NCBI GenBank assembly: GCA_014377385.1
Contig: JACMPR010000386.1
Coordinates: forward strand, 1 to 32,329
Direction of reading: 5' to 3'
Length of the DNA stretch: 32,329 nucleotides
Origin: Ferruginibacter sp.
GTDB lineage: Bacteria; Bacteroidota; Bacteroidia; Chitinophagales; Chitinophagaceae
In this document: one piece after another, positions 16,672 through 24,243 of the stretch
Layout of the letters: every line of letters starts with the position of its first letter
Position numbering within the stretch: the stretch's first letter is position 1
Made by a program: the position numbers and the translations under genes
Notes under the pieces: generated by a model
What the model was told of the DNA's origin: nothing
Databases searched by the model: none
The model's input: only the letters and a program-made list of their open reading frames with translations

Positions 16672-18045
16672 ATGTCTCAAATATCCGAAAAGTTTATAAC
16701 AAAAAGCAGTGTAAAGGCAGCAGACCTGGAGCACCGTCGAAAGATCAATTTTAATATAGGAAGGTACAATGCAGCGGTACCAAAGGGCAAATTGCAGTTT
16801 GACAATGTACATCTTGCACGGGAAAGAGCAAAGAATACGAAGTGGCGGGCTATTGAGACGTTGGACCAGCAGCTGGAAGAATTTGAACTACACTTTACCC
16901 GGCGTGGCGGAAAGGTTATATGGGCAGAAAATGCAGAGCAGGCCATGCAGGAAATTATAAAAATATGTGAGGCAAAAAATTGCAAAACACTGGTCAAGAG
17001 CAAGAGCATGGTTACTGAAGAAATTCACCTGAATGATGCCATGAAGGAACATGGAATTGAAAGCGTTGAAACGGATCTTGGAGAGTACATACAACAGTTG
17101 GATGGTGAGGCGCCCTATCATATTGTAACACCTGCCATGCATAAAAGCAAAGAGGATGTTGCCAAACTTTTTGCAGAAAAACTGGGCACGGATCCGAACC
17201 TCACACCGGAACAGCTTACACTGGTGGCCAGAAACATTTTAAGAGAAAAATACGTGCAGGCTGAAGTTGGCATTACAGGAGCCAATTTTATCATCAGTGA
17301 TATCGGCGCCGTTGCAGTAACGGAAAATGAAGGCAATGCAAGGCTCAGTTGTGCTTTTCCAAAAACCCATATCGTTGTTGTTGGCATAGAGAAAGTGATC
17401 CCATCAATTACAGACCTGGCCTTGTTCTGGCCGTTGCTCAGCACTTTTGGTACCGGCCAAAAGATAACTGTGTATAACACGATCATCGCAGGGCCACGCC
17501 AGCCAGGTGAATTGGATGGGCCTGATGATATGTATGTTATCCTGCTTGACAACGGCCGCACAAATATTCTTCAGAATCCAAAGCAGCGGGAAAGCCTGTA
17601 CTGCATTCGTTGCGGTGCCTGCCTTAATGCCTGTCCTATTTATAAAAATATTGGCGGTCATGCTTACGGGGCAACTTACAGCGGCCCGATAGGAAGTGTT
17701 ATAACGCCCCATCTTCAGGGAATGGAGGATTTTAAACATTTGAGTTATGCATCCTCTCTTTGCGGAAATTGTACCGAAGTTTGTGCGGTAAAAATTAACC
17801 TGCACGAATTACTATTGGAGAACCGTCATGAATCTGTTGAAGAAGGTTTTACAACTTATACAGAAAGGATTGCATGGAAGATGTGGAAAACAGCCAGCCT
17901 TAAAAGAAGCATGATGAACATGGGAAATGGACGTTTGAAAAACATGATTGTAAATAGTTTATTTAAAGACTGGAAAAAAAATCGAGGTGAGCTTGACTTT
18001 AGTCAGAAAACATTTAATGAGATGTGGAAGGAAAGGAAGTCATAA
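16672..18045 (+). CDS. lutB: Lactate utilisation iron-sulfur protein LutB
   Basis: LutB is part of the LutABC complex that oxidises L-lactate to pyruvate. The 457-residue protein has an N-terminal LUD domain (about 55-290; AEVGITGANFIISDIGAVAVTE is diagnostic). Two 4Fe-4S sites follow: Cys311-x2-Cys314-x2-Cys317-x3-Cys321 (CIRCGACLNACP) and Cys364-x2-Cys367-x3-Cys371 (CGNCTEVCAV). The second has Ala where Pro normally follows the last Cys. The ATG at 16672 is preferred over a TTG at 16651, because the TTG falls inside a 16-base sequence repeated elsewhere in intergenic DNA. lutA and lutC are not adjacent; the neighbours are an M14 peptidase and a deacetylase-like gene. Confidence 0.9.
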   Translation: MSQISEKFITKSSVKAADLEHRRKINFNIGRYNAAVPKGKLQFDNVHLARERAKNTKWRAIETLDQQLEEFELHFTRRGGKVIWAENAEQAMQEIIKICEAKNCKTLVKSKSMVTEEIHLNDAMKEHGIESVETDLGEYIQQLDGEAPYHIVTPAMHKSKEDVAKLFAEKLGTDPNLTPEQLTLVARNILREKYVQAEVGITGANFIISDIGAVAVTENEGNARLSCAFPKTHIVVVGIEKVIPSITDLALFWPLLSTFGTGQKITVYNTIIAGPRQPGELDGPDDMYVILLDNGRTNILQNPKQRESLYCIRCGACLNACPIYKNIGGHAYGATYSGPIGSVITPHLQGMEDFKHLSYASSLCGNCTEVCAVKINLHELLLENRHESVEEGFTTYTERIAWKMWKTASLKRSMMNMGNGRLKNMIVNSLFKDWKKNRGELDFSQKTFNEMWKERKS

Positions 18046-18142
18046 TGCTTGTTGATGAATTATAAATTCACCTGATAGCGTTACAGCAGCAAATAGCCGG
18101 GCTTTATTCACCACTCTTAATTCATCATTCTTACAGGCTTCA

Positions 18143-19426
18143 ATGATATTAATTTACGCACATACGGCTACGAAGCGATTACAATATATTTGTAAATTTA
18201 TTTTTAAAGAACAGCTTGGTATTGCTTACAGCCTCACCATTGATGAAATAAATTTTAAAGAACATAACGCAGATAAAGTAAATTACAGTGACCTTATTTT
18301 TGACGACGCATTTAACGTAAAACCACATTCCCTTCTTTTCGAAAAGAATATTCAGCGGCAGCAAATAAATTGTTTTGAAGAAAATGGATACAAGGCATTT
18401 TTCAAAAACAGTGGTGGCGATTTTTCATTTGATATTTTTGCAGCATCTTTCTACCTGCTCAGCCGATATGAAGAACACCTGCCTCACAAGAAAGATATGT
18501 ACAACCGTTATGCACATGAGCAATCACTGGCATTTAAAGAAAACTTTTTAAATATACCGCTTGTAAATATCTGGTTGCATGATTTGTTGAAACAAATTTT
18601 AAAAAAATTCCCGTCTATCAAATACCAGCTTACCGCTTTTAATTTTATCCCAACGTATGATATTGATATAGCCTGGTCGTACAGGCACAAGGGTTTACTG
18701 AGAAATATTGGCGGCTTTCTTAAAAAGCCATCTATGGAAAGATTGCGGGTACTTGCTGGTTTAAAAAAAGATCCGTACAACTGTTATGATTTTCTAAATG
18801 AACTTCACAAAGAACATAACCTGGAACCTATTTACTTTTTTTTAGTAGCCACCTCAAAAAGCCAATATGATAAAAATATATCTCCTTATGCTAACTCCAT
18901 GTGGCAACTTATCAGGACGCATGCAAAAAAATATGACATCGGTCTTCATCCTTCCTGGAGAAGTAATGAAGACATTGTTATATTAAAAAAAGAAAGAAAA
19001 ATACTGGAAGAAGCCGGGCATGTTCATATCAAAAAATCCCGGCAGCACTATATAAAATTCAACCTCCCGCAAACTATGGAGAGACTACTGGAAGCAGGTA
19101 TTGAAAATGACCACAGTATGGGCTACGGAAGTATAAATGGTTTTAGGGCATCTGTTGCGTCTCCATTTTTCTGGTATGATCTTAAAAAAGAAGTAGCTAC
19201 CCGGTTATTGATGCATCCTTTTTGTTTTATGGATGCCAATAGTTTTTATGAGCAGAAACAAAATGCAGAGGAAGCCTATAAAGAACTAATCCATTATTAT
19301 GAACAATGTGAAAAGGTAAACGGGACCCTGATAACTATATTTCACAACCATTTTTTAGGCTCTGACAAACAATTTGCCCGGTGGAAAGAAATGTACCGCC
19401 ATTTTACATCTCAGCTTCCACGATAA
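18143..19426 (+). CDS. Polysaccharide deacetylase-like protein of a Bacteroidota-specific type
   Basis: A 427-residue protein without signal peptide. The N-terminal 120 residues are a conserved module found with this family (it resembles DUF7033). From about residue 165 there is a NodB-like fold: PTYDIDIAWSY supplies the Asp pair, DIGLHPSW a His-Pro motif, and SRQHYIKFNLPQTM, HSMGYGSINGFRASVASPF and TIFHNHFLG are the other conserved blocks. By family analogy it would remove acetyl groups from a sugar polymer or precursor, but the expected second metal His is not obvious to me, so activity is inferred. It begins 97 bases after lutB. Its last 23 bases overlap the 3' end of the opposing EamA gene. 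Confidence 0.72.
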   Translation: MILIYAHTATKRLQYICKFIFKEQLGIAYSLTIDEINFKEHNADKVNYSDLIFDDAFNVKPHSLLFEKNIQRQQINCFEENGYKAFFKNSGGDFSFDIFAASFYLLSRYEEHLPHKKDMYNRYAHEQSLAFKENFLNIPLVNIWLHDLLKQILKKFPSIKYQLTAFNFIPTYDIDIAWSYRHKGLLRNIGGFLKKPSMERLRVLAGLKKDPYNCYDFLNELHKEHNLEPIYFFLVATSKSQYDKNISPYANSMWQLIRTHAKKYDIGLHPSWRSNEDIVILKKERKILEEAGHVHIKKSRQHYIKFNLPQTMERLLEAGIENDHSMGYGSINGFRASVASPFFWYDLKKEVATRLLMHPFCFMDANSFYEQKQNAEEAYKELIHYYEQCEKVNGTLITIFHNHFLGSDKQFARWKEMYRHFTSQLPR

Positions 19427-20342
19427 GCTTTTCATTTCCTCTTTTGATACTGTAATTTACAAGGTACACGCCAATGAGTGTAACAATGGCACCCCACAAA
19501 ATATTAATTGTCAGTTTTTCATTTAATAAAAATGAAGCCAGCACCATTGCCACCAGGGGATTAAAGTAAGCATACAGGGAGGCTATTGCAGCGGGTAATT
19601 TTTTCATCGAATAAATGAATGCCGCAAAAGATATCAGCGAACCGAAAACCACCAGGTATATAATTACCAGCCACACCTTTAAGGAAATAGTTGAAAAAGG
19701 AACCGTAGGCTGAGTGATTTCTGCGATTACAAGCAAAATTAACGAGCTGATAAGCATTTGCCAGCCCGTGCCATAATATGGATTGATAGCCGCCTTGTTT
19801 CTTGACAAAAAAATAGTACCAACACTCCACGACAGCATCGCCAATACCGACAATGCCAGTCCAACCAAAAAATCTTTATTAAGACCATGAAATGCATGTT
19901 CATAAAATACGATACCCACTCCCGTTAGTCCCAGGAAAAGACCTATAAAAGTTAAGACCGTAAGTTGCTTACTTTTAAAAAAAACCTTTTCAATAATTAC
20001 TACACTAAGTGGATAAAGGGCTCCTATCAATGCACTTAAACCAGTTGGAATATATTTAAGGCTCCAGGTGCTGAGACCGTTTGCAAATACAAACATCAAT
20101 ATACCCATTACCAGTAACCATCGAAATTGCTTTGCCGATGGAAGGGGTAATTTTTTATAAAAAATAAAAAATCCTATAAAACAAATGCCCGCAATAAACT
20201 GCCTGATATAAGCCATTTGCAATGCAGGAATCTCATTTACACCTATTTTACTTGCAACCCAGGTAGTGCCCCACAACACACAGGTGACAGCAAGCGCCGC
20301 ATAACCCTTGCCCATTCCATCCATTTTTTTGATTTGCTGCAT
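19404..20342 (-). CDS. EamA-family (drug/metabolite transporter superfamily) permease
   Basis: A 312-residue inner-membrane protein with ten predicted helices in two EamA repeats (about 12-145 and 160-295). The first opens with the characteristic AVTCVLWGTTWVASKIG, and the second ends in LLNEKLTINILWGAIVTLIGVYLV. Members export amino acids, nucleobases or drugs, and the substrate cannot be read from the sequence. It starts 17 bases after purH and is probably cotranscribed, which would make a purine-related compound a reasonable guess only. Start is ATG 20342; ATGs at codons 7 and 10 are alternatives. Confidence 0.92.
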   Translation of the reverse strand: MQQIKKMDGMGKGYAALAVTCVLWGTTWVASKIGVNEIPALQMAYIRQFIAGICFIGFFIFYKKLPLPSAKQFRWLLVMGILMFVFANGLSTWSLKYIPTGLSALIGALYPLSVVIIEKVFFKSKQLTVLTFIGLFLGLTGVGIVFYEHAFHGLNKDFLVGLALSVLAMLSWSVGTIFLSRNKAAINPYYGTGWQMLISSLILLVIAEITQPTVPFSTISLKVWLVIIYLVVFGSLISFAAFIYSMKKLPAAIASLYAYFNPLVAMVLASFLLNEKLTINILWGAIVTLIGVYLVNYSIKRGNEKLIVEAEM

Positions 20343-20359
20343 TCCTGTTGATAATCCTG

Positions 20360-21880
20360 TTAGTGTTTAAAATGCCTTCTGCCGGTTATTACCATTGCAA
20401 GCTGCTCCTGTTTGCAATATTCGATAGAATCTGCATCACGGATAGAGCCGCCGGGCTGGATGAAGGATGTTACACCAGCTGCATGAGCGATCTTTACACA
20501 ATCATCGAACGGGAAAAAAGCGTCGCTGGCAAGCACGGCATCCGAAAGATCAAACTTAAATTGAGCGGCTTTGCCAATGGCATGTTTTAATGCATCAATG
20601 CGGCTGGTTTGACCGCATCCTTTTCCAATCAACTGGTTATTTTTTACCAGGGCGATGGCATTGCTCTTAAGGTGCTTACAAACGATATTGGCAAATAATA
20701 ATGCTGTCTTCTCTTCTTCTGTAGTAACTCTTCCGCCAACTTCCTTCCATTCTGTAATATTTCCATCATCAACCTCTTGCATTAAAATACCGTTTAAGAG
20801 GGACCGCGATTGCTGTTTATTCAACGCAACATTTTTTAATACCAGCAATATCCTGTTCTTTTTTGATTGTAATATTTTCAACGCTTCGGTTTCAAATGAA
20901 GGTGCGATCAACACTTCGAAAAACAGTTCATTGATTGCGGCTGCTGTTGCTGTATCTACCGCAGCATTGCAAACCAACACTCCGCCAAAAGCACTTTCAG
21001 GATCGCCAGCCAGGGCTTTGTCCCAGGAAGCTTTTAGTGAATCCCTTACAGCGATACCACAAACATTCGTATGCTTGATGATGGCAAAAATAAATTTATT
21101 TTCAACTTCTGCAGCATCAAACTCCTTTATCAATTGAATGGCTGCATCCACATCCACGAGATTATTGTACGACAATTCTTTTCCGTGCACCTGTGTAAAG
21201 ACCTGCTTTAAATCACCATAAAAACTTGCGGACTGGTGCGGATTCTCGCCGTAACGCAACGATTTCACTTCTCTATTAAAAGGCGTTGGAAAACTTGCGT
21301 GATGAAAATAATTAGAAATGGCGGTATCATAAGCGGTACAAACATCAAATGCCTTCACGGCAAAAAAACGGCGTTGTTCAAGAGTGCTGTCTCCTTTATG
21401 CTGAAGTAGTATTTCTTCCAGTAAAGAATAATCCTCCCTGGCAGCAATCACTACAACATCCCGGTGATTCTTAGCCGCTGCACGTATCATCGAAGGGCCG
21501 CCAATATCAATTTTCTCAATTATCAGGGCTTCGTCTGTGCTGTTGCATACGGTTTCTTCAAACGGATAAAGACCAACGATCACCAGGTCAATTTCCGGGA
21601 TTTGATACTCCTCCATCTCTTTCACATGACTTTCATCGTCTCTTTTTCCCAGGATACCGCCGAATACTGATGGATGAAGGGTTTTTACCCGGCCTCCTAA
21701 AATAGAAGGATAGGTAGTCAGCGATTCTACGGAAATACAGGGAACTCTTAATTTTTCGATAAATTGTTGTGTACCGCCGGTACTGTAAATTGTTATACCG
21801 AGATCGTGTAATTGCTGAACAATATTTTCAAGGCCATCCTTGTAAAAAACAGAGATCAACGCGGATTTAATTTTTTTCAT
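20360..21880 (-). CDS. purH: Bifunctional AICAR formyltransferase / IMP cyclohydrolase
   Basis: PurH performs the last two steps of IMP synthesis. The 506-residue protein has the MGS-like cyclohydrolase domain (1 to about 190; KIKSALISVFYKDGLE, YSTGGT, GGRVKTLHP) and the AICAR transformylase domain (KSLRYGENPHQSA, the catalytic Lys269-His270 in IIKHTNVCGIA, and IQPGGSIRD near the end). ATG 21880 is chosen: MKKIKSALIS is the normal N-terminus and a purine-rich GGCAGGGGAAATT lies just before it. The frame is open further to ATG 21946, overlapping comEC, but those 22 codons have no counterpart in the family. It lies between comEC (55 bases) and the EamA gene (17 bases). Confidence 0.97.
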   Translation of the reverse strand: MKKIKSALISVFYKDGLENIVQQLHDLGITIYSTGGTQQFIEKLRVPCISVESLTTYPSILGGRVKTLHPSVFGGILGKRDDESHVKEMEEYQIPEIDLVIVGLYPFEETVCNSTDEALIIEKIDIGGPSMIRAAAKNHRDVVVIAAREDYSLLEEILLQHKGDSTLEQRRFFAVKAFDVCTAYDTAISNYFHHASFPTPFNREVKSLRYGENPHQSASFYGDLKQVFTQVHGKELSYNNLVDVDAAIQLIKEFDAAEVENKFIFAIIKHTNVCGIAVRDSLKASWDKALAGDPESAFGGVLVCNAAVDTATAAAINELFFEVLIAPSFETEALKILQSKKNRILLVLKNVALNKQQSRSLLNGILMQEVDDGNITEWKEVGGRVTTEEEKTALLFANIVCKHLKSNAIALVKNNQLIGKGCGQTSRIDALKHAIGKAAQFKFDLSDAVLASDAFFPFDDCVKIAHAAGVTSFIQPGGSIRDADSIEYCKQEQLAMVITGRRHFKH

Positions 21881-21896
21881 AATTTCCCCTGCCTTG
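21881..21896 (-). promoter_or_regulatory. Ribosome binding site deciding the purH start
   Basis: On the minus strand the bases before ATG 21880 read AGGGGAAATT, a Shine-Dalgarno-like run with suitable spacing. Such sites are uncommon before genes in this phylum, and it supports the internal start over the upstream ATG at 21946. Confidence 0.5.
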
Positions 21897-21935
21897 GCGG
21901 CATCGTTTAGCGTTAAAAAATGTTTGGGGCAATAA

Positions 21936-24035
21936 CTATTCAACATCCAGCATGAAAGCGCCCTTTTCGGGTATTGAAAAGCATGGCAAAGCTAATGTTT
22001 CACACTCCTTTTTCCAGCCCGCAATTTTCCACAAACTGTTAGACGCATCAAAAACAATGATAGATGGTTTTATAGCGGTTGCGAGCTGAGCTATTTTTAT
22101 CCCGGGATTTTTTGAAAGCAGCAATAAATCTACTGCTACTTTTTTTTCCAGCGGGTGAAATTGAAGCGATGAATCAATCACAAGGATTTTCCTGTTAAAA
22201 AACTGCCACGCAATTTTGTGCTGGTAAAGGCCAGGCATCATTGATACGCCCGTTGAAGCCTGCAATGATATCCGGGCGGGCCTTAAGTGAAAGTTGCGCA
22301 ACGCCCCATCATTAATCAGGCTGCTATCGCCAACAAAATGGTACTGATCGTGGTAAATAAAATCGATGGCCTGGTGTTGCGGTACATTATATACAACGAT
22401 CCATTTTTGTTGATGAATACCTAGTCTTGAATAAGTTTGAACTGCAATGAATGAAAACAAACTTAACAATGCCAGGCGAAACGCAACCCTGCTTTTATGG
22501 ATTAGCCAGGCGCTGGCGGCAATGATGAATATATACAGCAACCAGGTAGTTACTACGTTTGCGTAAATATTATCGAGTAAGGAATAAGGAATATTATTGC
22601 AGGTGTTGATAATTGCATTCATCAGCCATATCAGACACGCAATTAATTTCCCGGCATACACACCCAGGAAAGGTATCCAGGAAAATGCAATCAGAAATAT
22701 TTCAACAAATAAAATGATGGTAGACAAGGGCACCGCCAACAGGTTGGTAATAAAAAACAGGTTGGGAAACTGGTGAAAATAATAAATACACAAAGGGAAT
22801 GTGATTAACTGCGCCGCTAAAGTAACCGCAAGCATGTTCCAGCATTTATTTAACCAGCTGTTTTTCAGGTACAGAAGGCTTATAATAGGCTTTTGCAATG
22901 CAACGATCCCGATTACAGCAAGGTAACTTAACTGGAATCCGACGTCCCATAAAAAATAAGGATCGTAACAAAGTAATATAAAAGCCGAAGAAGCCAGTGA
23001 ATTATAAATAGAAGTTTGTTTAAAAAAATTTTTGCCTATTAAAATACAGGTAAACATTACCGCACTGCGGAGTACAGAAGCAGACGCGCCTGTTAAAAGT
23101 GCAAACAGCCATAAGCAGGAAAGGATCAGACCTACATTCAGGAGTTTGTAATTTTTAATGAAGGGAAGGCGGTTAAACAGCCAGGCCAGCATTACATAAA
23201 TAAGCCCGAGGTGCAGACCTGAAATAGCAATTATATGGACCACACCTGCATTGCTGTACGCCTGTACAAGATCTTTATCCAGGTCTTCTTTATAACCTAT
23301 TAGAAGCGCTTCGGCAATTCCCAAAATGTTGTTGTCGGCAGAAATGTTATTCTGTAATGCCGAAATCACGTAAGACTGAAGCGAAAAGACAAATCTGTTG
23401 AGCGCCAGACGGCTTTTTGATTCAAGTTTGATCCAGTCCTTTTCTTTAAGATAAACTGTATGAAATGTTTGATGAAACGCGGCATAACGTTCATAGTTAA
23501 ACGCACCCGGGTTACCTGCATTTTCAATTTTTTGAAGTGGTTTGGAAACCAGTATTTTGTCCCCGTATCTTAAGAAGCCGGCTGCACTGTCTTTTGTGAA
23601 ATAAATAAACAATTTACCAGCCGCGGGGTTAAAAACCGCACCATTTACAACCTGCTCCACGTACCCGGTCACCTTATATGATTTTGTACGTTCAACTAAC
23701 GGTTCATCAATGCGAACGAGTAACAGGCTGCTGTCATTGTACTGGTGGCCAAACCAATCACTGTTATTCCGCACGTCTTTTTGCCTGCTGATCAACAAGC
23801 CAAAAACAGCAATTAATAAAAAAAACAGCACACCCAGTAACTCGCGGAACCGAAATTGTAAAGCCAGCGGCAGGAAAGAAAATAACAGGATTGCTGCTAA
23901 AAAAACAGCAAAAGAAATCATTATAAAATAAAATGGCAATTGTTGGTACCATTGCAGCAGGATGCCCATTATTAATGGAATAAGCAGCCGGCAAAACGGT
24001 GCAGTTTTCCAAATGGGAATATTGTACGATTGCAT
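21936..24035 (-). CDS. comEC: ComEC/Rec2 family DNA-uptake channel protein
   Basis: ComEC forms the inner-membrane channel for single-stranded DNA in natural transformation. The 699-residue protein has N-terminal helices with a DUF4131 OB-like segment (about 30-190) and the Competence domain from about residue 230. That domain contains HIIAISGLHLGL (from 267), GASASVLRSAVMF and several membrane helices to about 520. The C-terminal region, where many ComEC proteins carry a metallo-beta-lactamase nuclease, has no HxHxDH motif here and ends by residue 699. So a nuclease activity in this protein is unlikely. This short architecture is usual in Bacteroidota. It follows carB after 208 bases on the same strand and precedes purH. 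Confidence 0.93.
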   Translation of the reverse strand: MQSYNIPIWKTAPFCRLLIPLIMGILLQWYQQLPFYFIMISFAVFLAAILLFSFLPLALQFRFRELLGVLFFLLIAVFGLLISRQKDVRNNSDWFGHQYNDSSLLLVRIDEPLVERTKSYKVTGYVEQVVNGAVFNPAAGKLFIYFTKDSAAGFLRYGDKILVSKPLQKIENAGNPGAFNYERYAAFHQTFHTVYLKEKDWIKLESKSRLALNRFVFSLQSYVISALQNNISADNNILGIAEALLIGYKEDLDKDLVQAYSNAGVVHIIAISGLHLGLIYVMLAWLFNRLPFIKNYKLLNVGLILSCLWLFALLTGASASVLRSAVMFTCILIGKNFFKQTSIYNSLASSAFILLCYDPYFLWDVGFQLSYLAVIGIVALQKPIISLLYLKNSWLNKCWNMLAVTLAAQLITFPLCIYYFHQFPNLFFITNLLAVPLSTIILFVEIFLIAFSWIPFLGVYAGKLIACLIWLMNAIINTCNNIPYSLLDNIYANVVTTWLLYIFIIAASAWLIHKSRVAFRLALLSLFSFIAVQTYSRLGIHQQKWIVVYNVPQHQAIDFIYHDQYHFVGDSSLINDGALRNFHLRPARISLQASTGVSMMPGLYQHKIAWQFFNRKILVIDSSLQFHPLEKKVAVDLLLLSKNPGIKIAQLATAIKPSIIVFDASNSLWKIAGWKKECETLALPCFSIPEKGAFMLDVE

Positions 24036-24057
24036 GGCTCAAGGTACACTTACCACG

Positions 24058-24065
24058 CAAATCTA
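24058..24065 (-). promoter_or_regulatory. Possible -7 element of a comEC promoter
   Basis: Minus-strand TAGATTTG fits TAnnTTTG and lies 22 bases before the comEC start. The best TTG (24093-24091) is 25 bases upstream, slightly too far. If real, comEC-purH-EamA can be transcribed apart from carB. Confidence 0.33.
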
Positions 24066-24243
24066 ACCGGTTGAATTGCCCCGATTATCACAAGTTTTTT
24101 CCCTGAAAATTACGTTGATTAACTCCTTTAAACTTGAATGAACTAAGACACATCACATAGGATACTAATGACGGCGAAGTAGTTATATTTTCTCAATACA
24201 TCAAATGGAATAACATGTAAATACCGCAAATTGTCCGGCACTA

